64,000 nucleotides of DNA from an uncultured Clostridia bacterium (GCA_947175485.1 CAMWMZ010000001.1:1-64000), one strand, 5' to 3'. Counted from the stretch's first letter, positions 30,252 through 40,191 are shown. Notes: generated from the letters alone by a model not told the origin. Made by a program: numbers and translations.

Positions 30252-31829
30252 ATGTTACAGGTAAATAACGTTTCACTTCAATACGGCAGTAAAAAGCTCT
30301 TTGAGGAAGTAAATCTCAAATTTACAAAGGGCAATTGTTATGGCATAATCGGCGCAAACGGGGCGGGCAAATCTACTTTTTTAAAGGTTTTGAGCGGTGA
30401 AATCGAACCCAATAAGGGTGACGTAACCATGGATAAAACGGAAAGAATGTCCGTATTGCAACAAAACCAGAACGCATACGATAACGTTAACGTTCTGCGT
30501 GCTGTTATGCTTGGGCATAAGCGCCTTGTAGATATAATGGATCAAAAGGACGCGCTTTACGCTAAATCGGATTTTACTGAGGCGGACGGTATCCGCGCGA
30601 GCGAGCTGGAAAGCGAATTTGCGGAGCTGGGAGGCTGGGAGGCTGAGTATGAGGCGCAAACGCTTTTAAATGCTCTTGATATAACAGAGGAATATTATTA
30701 TACGCCTATGGCGGAGCTTGACGCTAAATACAAGGTTAAAGTTTTGCTTGCTCAAGCGCTTTTCGGCAATCCTGATATCTTGCTTTTGGACGAGCCTACG
30801 AACAACCTTGATATTAAAACGGTGCGTTGGCTTGAAAATTACCTGATGGATTTTGAGAACACTATTATAATAGTTTCCCACAACCGTCACTTTTTAAATA
30901 AGGTATGTACTCATATCTGCGACGTGGATTACGGCAAAATCAATATGATGCTTGGAAATTACGATTTCTGGTATGAAACAAGCCAGCTTTTAGCTCGCCA
31001 GCAAAAAGACCAAAACAAAAAGAACGAACAGCGCGCAAAAGAGTTGCAGGAATTTATAACGCGGTTTGCCGCGAACGCGTCTAAGTCCCGCCAGGCTACT
31101 TCCAGAAAAAAGGAGCTTGAAAAGCTTACGATTGCGGATTTCAAGCCGTCTTTACGGAAATATCCTTATATCGATTTTAAATATGAAAAGGATATCGGTA
31201 ACGATATTTTAATGGTAGAGGGGCTTACTAAAAAAGGTTATTTTGAAAACGTTTCTTTTACCGTTCAGAAGGATGAAAAAATAGGAATCGTAAGCGATAA
31301 AAGTACTACCGTATCTATGCTTTACGATGTTTTAACGGGCAAAGCTCAGCCCGACAGTGGAACGATACGTTGGGGCAAAACAATTTCCGTTTCTTATTTC
31401 CCCGAAAACAATAACGAATATTTTCAGGGGTGCGACTATACGCTTGTTCAGTGGCTTAGCCAATATTCCAAAGACCATTATGAAGAATATCTTCGCGGTT
31501 GGCTTGGCAGAATGCTTTTTTCCGGCGAAGAGGCATTGAAACAGGCAAAGGTGCTATCCGGCGGTGAAAAAGTGCGTTGCATGCTTGCTAAAATGATGTT
31601 GGAAGGCGGAAATTTCCTTATTATGGACGAGCCGACCAACCACCTCGATTTGGAAAGTATAACGGCGCTAAACAACGGAATGAAGAATTTTAAAGGCTGT
31701 ATGTTGTTTACTTCTCACGACCAGGAATTAATGAATACCGTTGCAAATAGAATCATAGAAATCAACGGAACGAAAAAATTTGACAAATGCGTCAATTATG
31801 ACGAGTATTTAGACATCATATCACAGTAA
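30252..31829 (+). CDS. ABC-F family ATPase (YbiT/YkpA-like)
   Basis: Two NBDs; MLQVNNVSLQYGSKKLFEEVNLKFTKGNCYGIIGANGAGKSTFLKVLSG; LLLDEPTNNLDIKTVRWLENYL; FLIMDEPTNHLDLESITALN. Confidence 0.93.
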   Translation: MLQVNNVSLQYGSKKLFEEVNLKFTKGNCYGIIGANGAGKSTFLKVLSGEIEPNKGDVTMDKTERMSVLQQNQNAYDNVNVLRAVMLGHKRLVDIMDQKDALYAKSDFTEADGIRASELESEFAELGGWEAEYEAQTLLNALDITEEYYYTPMAELDAKYKVKVLLAQALFGNPDILLLDEPTNNLDIKTVRWLENYLMDFENTIIIVSHNRHFLNKVCTHICDVDYGKINMMLGNYDFWYETSQLLARQQKDQNKKNEQRAKELQEFITRFAANASKSRQATSRKKELEKLTIADFKPSLRKYPYIDFKYEKDIGNDILMVEGLTKKGYFENVSFTVQKDEKIGIVSDKSTTVSMLYDVLTGKAQPDSGTIRWGKTISVSYFPENNNEYFQGCDYTLVQWLSQYSKDHYEEYLRGWLGRMLFSGEEALKQAKVLSGGEKVRCMLAKMMLEGGNFLIMDEPTNHLDLESITALNNGMKNFKGCMLFTSHDQELMNTVANRIIEINGTKKFDKCVNYDEYLDIISQ

Positions 31830-31838
31830 TTTTATCAC

Positions 31839-31945
31839 TTCGACAAATACTGACATAATTTTGTAAAAAAGTCGGTTATTTTTGTAAAAAAATCCTCGAA
31901 TTATTTACAAAAATGCTTTACAACTTTGATTTTGTGTAATATAAT
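31839..31945 (+). promoter_or_regulatory. spo0A upstream region: 0A-box, phased TTTTGTAAAAAA repeats and sigma-A promoter
   Basis: TTCGACAA (31839-31846); TTTTGTAAAAAA at 31859-31870 and 31880-31891; TTTACAAAAA at 31904-31913; TTTACA (31917-31922), N17, TATAAT (31940-31945). Confidence 0.65.
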
Positions 31946-31978
31946 CACTTCACATCACAAAAAAAGAGGAGCGATTAC

Positions 31979-32746
31979 ATGAAAGCGGAGAGTATAGCGG
32001 TTTTTGCAAATAACGAGGATTTTTTAGAAGAAATCAAAAATTACATATCTGACGCGGAAGGTTACAGCATTTGTGCGGAGTCGTCTAACGGCAATACCGC
32101 GGTGGAATTAATCAAGCGCAGTAATCCCGATGTAGCCGTGGTTGACCTGGTTCTTGCCGGCATGGACGGCTTTGGCGTGCTCGATTATATAAAAGAAAAC
32201 AATCCAGAATGTCTTACGATTGCGATAGGCGGATTTATAGATGATAAAATTGTAGACCGCGCGATAGAACACGGAGCGATTTATTATCTGGCAAAGCCCG
32301 TGAACTCGAAAACCGTTCTGGACAGAATAAAAGAACTTTCCGCAGGGCGCGCAGTAAACTATAAGGTTACTACTGATATAAGGGACAAGCGCAAAGCGGC
32401 TTCTCTTGACGAAAAGATAAGCAACATCTTTATTACTATAGGTATACCGCCGCATATAAAGGGATTTTCATATTTGAGGGAAGGCATTAAATTTGCGGTT
32501 GAAGATCCTTCGATTATAAATAAAGTAACTAAAGAGCTTTATCCGAAAATTGCTGAAAAATTCGTTACCACGGCAAGCAAGGTTGAAAGAGCTATCCGCC
32601 ATGCGATAGAAGTTGCGTGGAACCGCGGAAGAACGGACGCGATAAGTTCTATTTTCGGAGCAAGAGTATATATCGGCAGCGAGCGCCCTACAAACAGCGA
32701 ATTTATTGCACTTGTTGCGGACAAGCTAATTTTAGAAAGTTTATAG
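31979..32746 (+). CDS. spo0A: Sporulation master response regulator Spo0A
   Basis: REC domain with VVDLVLAGMDGFGVLD. C-terminal Spo0A DNA-binding domain: IGIPPHIKGFSYLREGIKFAVEDPSIINKVTKELYPKIAEKFVTTASKVERAIRHAIEVAWNRG. Confidence 0.97.
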   Translation: MKAESIAVFANNEDFLEEIKNYISDAEGYSICAESSNGNTAVELIKRSNPDVAVVDLVLAGMDGFGVLDYIKENNPECLTIAIGGFIDDKIVDRAIEHGAIYYLAKPVNSKTVLDRIKELSAGRAVNYKVTTDIRDKRKAASLDEKISNIFITIGIPPHIKGFSYLREGIKFAVEDPSIINKVTKELYPKIAEKFVTTASKVERAIRHAIEVAWNRGRTDAISSIFGARVYIGSERPTNSEFIALVADKLILESL

Positions 32747-32896
32747 CTTTGAATTATATTGATTTCTGAAAATATTTTTCAAAAATCAAAAATAATTTTC
32801 AAAACCTCTTGAAATATCTTGCAATATGTAATATAATAAGTTAGACGAAGAAATTCGCCGCAATTTAATATTGTTTTGATTTTTATGGAGGAAGAG

Positions 32897-35026
32897 ATGA
32901 GAAAATCAAAAGTTTTAAAGGCACTGCTCGTTTTCGGAATGAGCGTTGCTACGGCTACGTCCGTAGTTGGAATGACGGCTTGTAACCCGGAAGAAGAGCA
33001 TCAGCATACGTATAAAAGCGGTTGGTCGACCAGTTCCGAAAAGCATTGGCACGACGCTGATTGCGGACATGATGTAAAATCTGACGAAGGAGCGCATACC
33101 GCGCCTAATGCTGAAGGCAAATGCGATACCTGCGGTTATCAGTTACAGGAAGTTAATTCACATACGCATAATTATGCTACGACCTGGGAAAAAGATGCTA
33201 ACGGACATTGGTATGAATGTACGTCGACTACAGGTTCATGCCTTGCACCTATAAAAGATTATTCTTCGCATGTTGACGAAGATAAAGACAACGTATGCGA
33301 TGTGTGCGAATATGCAGATACCGTTGCGCTTCCTGAACAATATATTGAACTTAAAAATTCCGAAAATAATATTTTAGCTGAATCTTTCTTTGTTTCCAAA
33401 GATAAGCTCGACGATTTTGCCGGCTGGGGAACAAGAGGTATATATTCCGAATTTAACGGAAAAGGCGACGGCACAGCCGAAACCAACTATGTAAAAGTTG
33501 AAAACGGAATAGCAGAAATGATTGATACTTCAAGCGGCGGAACAAGCCTTGTTGTTGATTTCGGAAAGGTATTGGGCGTGGTTGAAGGCTATATGGAGGT
33601 AACTCTTGTATCCAGCGGCAACAGTTGGACGTTCCTTCAATTTAACGGCTATTCGGCAAATAAACAGAATGCAGAAGTATTCGGATTGAGAACTGACGGC
33701 GGTAAAATCAAATACCGTTTGGACGGCGGCACTGTAACCGAAGGCACGACGGCTCCCGCTACGGCAGATACGACGTATAAAATTTATTATAAATTTGATT
33801 TATTAAGCGGTAAAGTTACATTAACAATTAACAATGAAACGGTTGTTTCAGAGTTGTCGACATCTATAAACGGTTTAACAGGATTAAAAATCGTTTCAAG
33901 CGATTCCGGTTCTAAGACGGCAAAGGTTGATAATATAGCGGTTGTTAATACTCCGCCCAGCGTTGACGCATATAAGGCAACCGTAATTGCTAAAGTTGAC
34001 AGCCTTGTTGCTTTGCTTCCTTCAGAAGTTGACGTAACGGCAAAAACCGCAACGGCGAAAAGTGAAATAAATGCGGCAACAACAATAGAAGGTTGTGATA
34101 CGGCTTATAGCAATTATGAGCTTGGAGTTTGCGGAGATTATAAAGCATACATAATGCAATATATGAACGTAACTAATTATCCTGCAAGCAATTATACTAA
34201 GCAAGAAAACGGCGAGGCCTTCGGTAAAGCTCAGGCGGCAGGCGAAAAAGCCGTGAACGAGGCAACATCCGTAGCATCGTTGAAAAAAGCGTTTATCGCA
34301 TGGGAAGATTCGGTTAAAGATATTAAGCCCGACAGTTATTATAATAAGGCAGACGTAACGATTACGGTCAGCGACGGAACGAATACTAAAGAGTTAACGG
34401 TAAAAGAGGGAGATACTGTTACAAAGGCTCAGCTTGACGAGTTGATTAAGGATATTATTCCTGCGGCGAACAGAATAGAAGGATATTATACTGATTCTGC
34501 TTGCACGACGGCTGCGGTTTTACCTTTGACGGCTGCCACGGCACAAACTATTTATGTTAAGTTCGAAACATTCTCTTCCGAATTGATTAGCGCTGATACT
34601 GCTGAAGCGTTCGCCTTTGAGGGAACTTTAATTAAAACCGAATTGAACGGTATTTCTCCTTCTATAGTTGAGAGAGCCGCTACGGTGGACGGCGATTCTT
34701 CAAAGAGTTTCAGCAAAGTATTTTTACCTGCTGGCGGAACAACTGCAAGCTCAAAATCTTATAAAATAACGGCAAAAGATTCCGTTACTATTAAAGTTTA
34801 TTATTCTGTAGGTGATAGCGGATTTACTTCAACAGATGTAAAAACTAAAACCGGTACCTTGACATGGGTGATAAACGAAGGAGCGGCTCAGCAAAGTGCA
34901 AATACTGCGAATAAAGCAAATAATATTGCTTATGTTCAGGAAATTACTTTAAACAAAGATGATGTGTTAAATTTATATGTAAGCTCGAACAGACTTTGTA
35001 TATTTGCAATCGAAGCAATAGTTTAA
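32897..35026 (+). CDS. Lipoprotein with N-terminal His/Cys-rich repeats and C-terminal carbohydrate-binding-like domains
   Basis: Lipobox GMTAC. HTYKSGWSTSSEKHWHDADCGH / CDTCGY / HNYATTWEKDANGHWYECT / DEDKDNVCDVCEY. SD ggaggaagag before ATG 32897. Confidence 0.7.
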   Translation: MRKSKVLKALLVFGMSVATATSVVGMTACNPEEEHQHTYKSGWSTSSEKHWHDADCGHDVKSDEGAHTAPNAEGKCDTCGYQLQEVNSHTHNYATTWEKDANGHWYECTSTTGSCLAPIKDYSSHVDEDKDNVCDVCEYADTVALPEQYIELKNSENNILAESFFVSKDKLDDFAGWGTRGIYSEFNGKGDGTAETNYVKVENGIAEMIDTSSGGTSLVVDFGKVLGVVEGYMEVTLVSSGNSWTFLQFNGYSANKQNAEVFGLRTDGGKIKYRLDGGTVTEGTTAPATADTTYKIYYKFDLLSGKVTLTINNETVVSELSTSINGLTGLKIVSSDSGSKTAKVDNIAVVNTPPSVDAYKATVIAKVDSLVALLPSEVDVTAKTATAKSEINAATTIEGCDTAYSNYELGVCGDYKAYIMQYMNVTNYPASNYTKQENGEAFGKAQAAGEKAVNEATSVASLKKAFIAWEDSVKDIKPDSYYNKADVTITVSDGTNTKELTVKEGDTVTKAQLDELIKDIIPAANRIEGYYTDSACTTAAVLPLTAATAQTIYVKFETFSSELISADTAEAFAFEGTLIKTELNGISPSIVERAATVDGDSSKSFSKVFLPAGGTTASSKSYKITAKDSVTIKVYYSVGDSGFTSTDVKTKTGTLTWVINEGAAQQSANTANKANNIAYVQEITLNKDDVLNLYVSSNRLCIFAIEAIV

Positions 35027-35035
35027 GCTTTAACA

Positions 35036-35069
35036 AAAAAAAGGATATGCTTAGTGCATATCCTTTTTT
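35036..35069 (+). terminator. Intrinsic terminator
   Basis: aaaaaggatatgc-ttagt-gcatatccttttttatt. Confidence 0.85.
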
Positions 35070-35170
35070 ATTATCTTTTTAATATATCATTAGATGAAAT
35101 ATTAAGATGGGACTGCTTAAAGGGTGATATTAATTTTGTGTTTTTAAGTTAAGAGATATCTTGGATATAA

Positions 35171-35205
35171 AAAAGCAACCACACGGTAGCTGTGGTTGCT
35201 TTTTT
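35171..35205 (-). terminator. Intrinsic terminator of the pectate lyase gene
   Basis: aaaaagcaaccaca-cggtagc-tgtggttgctttttt; A-run upstream gives a U-tract on the minus strand. Confidence 0.85.
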
Positions 35206-35216
35206 GTTGTGAATTT

Positions 35217-38200
35217 TTATTTTGCGGGGGAAAGCTCTACGATAAATACTGCGTTTGTACCGTCTTTGCCTTTACTGATTGTATGTGTGCCGGCATTTAA
35301 ATCAACAGTTACCGTATAATAGTTTTCGACAGCTTCACCGCTATATTGAACGTTGTCGATATTTATTCTGGATTTTCTTCCGTAGTAAATTTTTAACGTC
35401 ATTTTTGCGGTAACGGTAAAGCTTAATGTGTTGCTGCTGTCAAGCTTTAAACCGTAAGAGTAAGCCGTTCCGTTAATATTAGCTTTTGTATCCTTTTCCC
35501 ATGAAGCGTTATATTTCCAGAAACTGCTATCGTCTGTTGTTGCGTTGCTGTTGTTGAAAACAATAACTTTCTTTTGCTTTGCTATTTCGGAATAAGCCTT
35601 ATTAATTTCGTTATATTTAGTTTTATCGGCTTCGGAAAGCTCGTTTTTCTGCTTTTCGGTTAATTCGTTGTATAATCCCGAAAGCTTAGCTCCGTCTGTT
35701 TCCGCTGTTGCAACCGATGCGGCGCCTAAAGCGTCTTTAAAGTCAAACAGTTTTTCTATCTGAACCAGCTCGGAAAGTCCGTCGGTAAGCCGCTTATACG
35801 TTGCGCCGCCGTTATGAGCTTTTACCTGCCCTTGCTGGCCTGTGCCGTCCTCGTTGGTGGCAAGTCCGTCAAATGCGCCGGATACTGCGCCGAACCAGTC
35901 GTTGAGTTTGCTTAAAGCTTCTCTTGATTTTACTTTTGCTTGCGTTAAATCGGGTAAATCCAATATGCGGTTAATTACGTTTTGTGCGGCAAAACTTGAA
36001 TATGTGTTCCAAGCTGCTACGAGTGTCGAATAATTGGTTACTTCGGATTGTCTGTTTGCCGGTAGTTTATTGTATGAAGTTTGTGCGGTATTGATTTTGT
36101 TATAGGAAGAGGAGTCAACCGTTCCTATGTGGTTAATTCTTGCTATAACGTAATCTACGTGCAATTCTTCAAAAGCTTCTACGGCTTTTGCATAGCGTTG
36201 GAATAACTCATCGGGGATTTCGGCCTTTTCGTTTCCGAGTAATGCCCCGTAGGCTTTTTGTGCTTCTGCAATAACGTTTTCACTGCTCATTGTGATAGTC
36301 GACGGTATTGAAGTAAGAGCGGTTTTTGCCGCTTCAATTCTTGCCTTTGACGATGCTTCGGTATCGGCAAATTCAAGCTTTGAAATGGTGGCTTCTTTAT
36401 CTTTTTGACCCGAAGCTATTACATAAGTTCCTGCAGGGAGAACGATTGTTAGCGTTCCTGTAAATTTACTTGCCCAAACCTTACCGTTAGACTGAATTAG
36501 TTCGGGAGCGGAGTCGCCTGTTGTAGATGTTGTTACAGTGAGCTGAACGGGCGCGGTTACCATAAACGTTATTATCTGACCTTTGCCCTTAATGGTTCCG
36601 CTTGAAGTTCCGGTTATGCCGTTAAACAAAACTCCGTTTGCGGTTGCGCTCGGTTTTGTTGAGGGGAGAGTAACGGCTCCATTAGAAACGGCTTGAGTAG
36701 GAGTGTAGTTATTAATCGAGGTTTCGTTTGTGCCGAAATTGTGTACTCCGGCATGCTGCATAACTCTGGTTCTTGCACCGACTGCAGTATCCAACAAACA
36801 GTCGCTCACCTGATTTACACTGTCGTAATAAAATTTGTCGGATTCAATATAGAACTTGGTATAGTCGATATTTCTGCCGATAAATTTACATTCGTTTGCT
36901 ACCGTTTCCGTACGTTCGGATAATTCGGTATAATTGTTTTCGCTGTAACAAGCGTAATATATATTGTTCCAGGCAACGCCTTCGCCGTTCTTTTTCTGGG
37001 TAACGTTTTTGCAACCGTCGAAATAATTGGCTTCGCTGAATACAAGGCAGTTTGCTCTGAAAGAGGTAACGTAGTCTGTTGCATCTGAAATATAATTGTT
37101 ATAGTAATGGACGTTTGCGCGCCTTGTAAGCGGTTGACGCGATTGTACTTTATTATACCAATTGTGGTGTATCGATACGTTATAGGTTAACGAGGTATCG
37201 GAAGACCCCAACAGGTTGGTTTTATGGCAATCGGTAAAATAATTATAAGATAATGTATAATACTGTCCGCGCTTGAAGTCGCAGCTTCCGTCACCTTCTT
37301 TTTTGTCGCTTTCAGCAGCGTTTTCGCATCCGCCCTGATTGAAAACGTTGTTATGTATCCAACATCTTTCAACCGGTGATATCAAGTCTCCGCTTGCGTC
37401 CGACGCTCCGCCGGTTATGCTGCCAGTAGAGGGGTCTACTTTTGTACCTTGTGTGCCTTCCATGCCGAGCGCGTCTTCCGGATAACTTGTAAACGTGAGG
37501 TTTCTTGCTTCAAATCCTTTGCCTGAGCCTGCGTATTTATGAAGGTTGTCGTTTGATACGAAGTGGATACCCCAGCCCCAGAATTCCGCATCTTCGCCTA
37601 CGCCTTCAACGGTAATATTTTTGGCGTTCGTAATTCTTGCCATTCTGCCGTTGTCGCCTTCGGTGCCCCCGAAATCGGTTGAATTGTAAGCGGTAAGCCC
37701 CAAAATAAGCTTTGAGACGTTGCTTTCTGTTGCGGGATCTTCGGCAACGATTTTACCCGAAAACCTTATTGCGACGGCACCGTACTTGTAGCTTAATGCT
37801 TGTATGCCGTATTTTTCACGCTCGGTATTGCTTCTGTATTGTCTGTTGTTTAAAAGGTATCCGATTCCTTTTTGAACTTTATTATTTAAATCTGTCCAAA
37901 AATATTGTGAAATATCTTCTTTAATCAATCCGTTTGCGGTGTTTTTATAAACACTGTCGGATATATCGTTTTTATTGGTATCGTTGACGTATATGACAAG
38001 CGCGCCGTCTTTAAGCGAGCCGTTATCATTGTATGCGCCGACGCCTTCATTATATTTAAAATGCGCATAACCTGAACGATCGTAAGCTTCTACGGTGACG
38101 GGAGCAGGAAGAGTATAAGCCGAACCGGAGGAGGGGGTTATTTTTACGTTGTAATCTCCTGCAGGAAGCCCGATTATATCTACCCTTGCATTGCCGTTGA

Positions 38201-38867
38201 CTTTACGGATAAGAGGTTTGTCTACGCTAAGCCAGGCGGTACTTGAAACGGGCTTATATTCAACGCTTGCACCGTCGGGATTGCTGTCAGTCCAAGTTAC
38301 GGCTAAACTTTCGTTAAAACCTTTAACGCTTTGAATTAAATTTCCTACAGTTTCCCACTTTGCGTAAAGGTTGAGGTTTTTTGTTACTGCCGAATTGAAA
38401 TCATATTTAGCGGAGTATGTATCGTCAACATACCAGCCTGTAAACATGGCTCCGTTTTTTTCGGGCGTTGCCGGCATAACGGCCATGCTGTCTTTTTCAA
38501 CTATCTGGGAGGGAACTCCGTCGCTGAATTTTACAGTAAAATTCTGGTTCGGACCTTCGTTTATATCGGGAACAAATTCTCCCGAAACGGATCCGATTTC
38601 TTTACTGCCGGTGAATTTAAAGTTATCTGCCGACGATTCCGTATTCAGAACCCCGTCCCAGTACTTCGACCAGTCGATACCTTCAGTTCCGTCATCGGGC
38701 GGGTTAAAGATATTGTTATCGTCGTCGCCTCCCGTATTACCGGGAACATCTATTTTGTCATCGGGGATTTCGTCCTCGTCAACACTGCACGCCGTAGCTG
38801 AAACGCCTATAGAGCAAACCAGCACGGCACAAACCAGCGCATTAAGCGCTTTTTTAAAAAATCTCAT
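35217..38867 (-). CDS. Multidomain PL1-like pectate lyase lipoprotein
   Basis: Lipobox SATAC; InlB repeat (GAMFTGWYVDDTYSAKYDFNSAVTKNLNLYAKW). Parallel beta-helix pectate lyase core (DGSCDFKRGQYYTLSYNYFTDCHKTNLLGSSD...VSIHHNWYNKVQSRQPLTRRANVHYYNNYISDA). C-terminal CBM-like domain. Confidence 0.85.
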   Translation of the reverse strand: MRFFKKALNALVCAVLVCSIGVSATACSVDEDEIPDDKIDVPGNTGGDDDNNIFNPPDDGTEGIDWSKYWDGVLNTESSADNFKFTGSKEIGSVSGEFVPDINEGPNQNFTVKFSDGVPSQIVEKDSMAVMPATPEKNGAMFTGWYVDDTYSAKYDFNSAVTKNLNLYAKWETVGNLIQSVKGFNESLAVTWTDSNPDGASVEYKPVSSTAWLSVDKPLIRKVNGNARVDIIGLPAGDYNVKITPSSGSAYTLPAPVTVEAYDRSGYAHFKYNEGVGAYNDNGSLKDGALVIYVNDTNKNDISDSVYKNTANGLIKEDISQYFWTDLNNKVQKGIGYLLNNRQYRSNTEREKYGIQALSYKYGAVAIRFSGKIVAEDPATESNVSKLILGLTAYNSTDFGGTEGDNGRMARITNAKNITVEGVGEDAEFWGWGIHFVSNDNLHKYAGSGKGFEARNLTFTSYPEDALGMEGTQGTKVDPSTGSITGGASDASGDLISPVERCWIHNNVFNQGGCENAAESDKKEGDGSCDFKRGQYYTLSYNYFTDCHKTNLLGSSDTSLTYNVSIHHNWYNKVQSRQPLTRRANVHYYNNYISDATDYVTSFRANCLVFSEANYFDGCKNVTQKKNGEGVAWNNIYYACYSENNYTELSERTETVANECKFIGRNIDYTKFYIESDKFYYDSVNQVSDCLLDTAVGARTRVMQHAGVHNFGTNETSINNYTPTQAVSNGAVTLPSTKPSATANGVLFNGITGTSSGTIKGKGQIITFMVTAPVQLTVTTSTTGDSAPELIQSNGKVWASKFTGTLTIVLPAGTYVIASGQKDKEATISKLEFADTEASSKARIEAAKTALTSIPSTITMSSENVIAEAQKAYGALLGNEKAEIPDELFQRYAKAVEAFEELHVDYVIARINHIGTVDSSSYNKINTAQTSYNKLPANRQSEVTNYSTLVAAWNTYSSFAAQNVINRILDLPDLTQAKVKSREALSKLNDWFGAVSGAFDGLATNEDGTGQQGQVKAHNGGATYKRLTDGLSELVQIEKLFDFKDALGAASVATAETDGAKLSGLYNELTEKQKNELSEADKTKYNEINKAYSEIAKQKKVIVFNNSNATTDDSSFWKYNASWEKDTKANINGTAYSYGLKLDSSNTLSFTVTAKMTLKIYYGRKSRINIDNVQYSGEAVENYYTVTVDLNAGTHTISKGKDGTNAVFIVELSPAK

Positions 38868-38986
38868 CTCTTCTCCTATTATATCATTGTTATTATTATA
38901 CTACCGCAGATTAAAATAGTCAATCAAGATTGTAAAATATTTTCGTAATTTGTAATTTATTTACAATATTTGACTTTGATTAAATA

Positions 38987-39015
38987 TTGACATTCACCTT
39001 GAAAAATGTTAGATT
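38987..39015 (+). promoter_or_regulatory. Sigma-A promoter of the DUF697-like gene
   Basis: TTGACA (38987-38992), N17, TAGATT (39010-39015). Confidence 0.6.
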
Positions 39016-39026
39016 ATATATTAATT

Positions 39027-40076
39027 ATGAAAGATAAAGACTTAAAAAACAGCGTACACGGCAATGTGCCGGAAAATAGCGAAAGCGTTACGCAAACATC
39101 TATGACTATTTACGATTATGAACAAAAATACGTGAAACGGCAGAACGTTCGCGGCGCAAAAATTATTATAAAGTTATTTGCGGCGGCAATCGGCGTGTTT
39201 TTGTTTGCTTGTTTGTTTTTTATTTCGCTTCGCATATGGGAGCTTAACGAATATGCAGGCTACGCGGCTGCCGCGCTATGTGTGCTTGTTTACATATTGC
39301 TTTTTATAGTTCCGCTTGTGAAAATTTTCAAATCCAGTTATTTTATAGTTAATGTTAACGCTTATACTGCGGGAAAAGCAAAATCACATAACAAAAAGGT
39401 GCGCCGTGAAATAGCGGATAAGATAATTGACCTTACTGCAAAAGTCGAAGGCGTGGGGTGGTATGATTCAAAAATAGTGGGCGAAATGGCTATTGCCTTA
39501 AAAACCAACGATGATAAAGGCGTAATGCGCAGTCTTACGGCGTTATATACCGGCAGTGTAAAAAAATCGGCAAGGGATTTGATTTTCAAGAGTTCTATGA
39601 AGTCGGCTATGTATTCTGCGCTCTCCCAAACAAGTAAAGTAGACGCGGCGTTGGTCGTTGTTATGAATTTGCAGCTTATAAAAGATTTGGTGTTTTTATA
39701 CGGGTTCAGACCGTCGGACGCAAAGCTTGTAAAAATTTTCGGAAGAGTTCTGCAAAATTCGTTGGTGGCTTATGGCTTGGGCGGCATGAAAATAGGTAAC
39801 AGTATTGTAAAAACTATGGGCGACGCGGTTAAAGGCATACCTATTTTAGGTACGGCAATTTCTGTTTTGGTGGATTCTTCTGTGCAGGGGCTGACAAACG
39901 GAGTTCTGACCGCAGTTATGGGCTATCAGACTATTAAATATTTAAATCAGGAATATAAGCTTCAGGAAATTTTAGACGGAATACAGCTTGAAGAAACCGA
40001 AGAAGAATTGCAAGAAACCTGTGCCGAGATTGAAAAGCAACTGAAGAGCACTAAAAAAGCTCCTCAGGCGGCATAG
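39027..40076 (+). CDS. DUF697-like membrane protein
   Basis: Two N-terminal TMs; ALVVVMNLQLIKDLVFLYGFRPSDAKLVKIFGRVLQNSLVAYGLGGM...GTAISVLVDSSVQGLTNGVLTAVMGYQTIKYLN resembles DUF697 (YcjF-type) proteins. Confidence 0.6.
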   Translation: MKDKDLKNSVHGNVPENSESVTQTSMTIYDYEQKYVKRQNVRGAKIIIKLFAAAIGVFLFACLFFISLRIWELNEYAGYAAAALCVLVYILLFIVPLVKIFKSSYFIVNVNAYTAGKAKSHNKKVRREIADKIIDLTAKVEGVGWYDSKIVGEMAIALKTNDDKGVMRSLTALYTGSVKKSARDLIFKSSMKSAMYSALSQTSKVDAALVVVMNLQLIKDLVFLYGFRPSDAKLVKIFGRVLQNSLVAYGLGGMKIGNSIVKTMGDAVKGIPILGTAISVLVDSSVQGLTNGVLTAVMGYQTIKYLNQEYKLQEILDGIQLEETEEELQETCAEIEKQLKSTKKAPQAA

Positions 40077-40091
40077 ATAATTAAGTATAAT

Positions 40092-40128
40092 AAAAAACCC
40101 GTAGCTGAGTGCTACAGGTTTTTTTTAT
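40092..40128 (+). terminator. Intrinsic terminator
   Basis: aaaaaacccgtagc-tgagt-gctacaggtttttttt. Confidence 0.8.
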
Positions 40129-40159
40129 TTTAATAATCGGTTAATCCGTTTTAAATTGT

Positions 40160-40191
40160 AAAGAACTCCTTTAAGGGGGTTCTTTTTTTTT
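40160..40191 (+). terminator. Second terminator-like hairpin before spoIIIAA
   Basis: aagaactcctttaagggggttcttttttttt. Confidence 0.7.
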
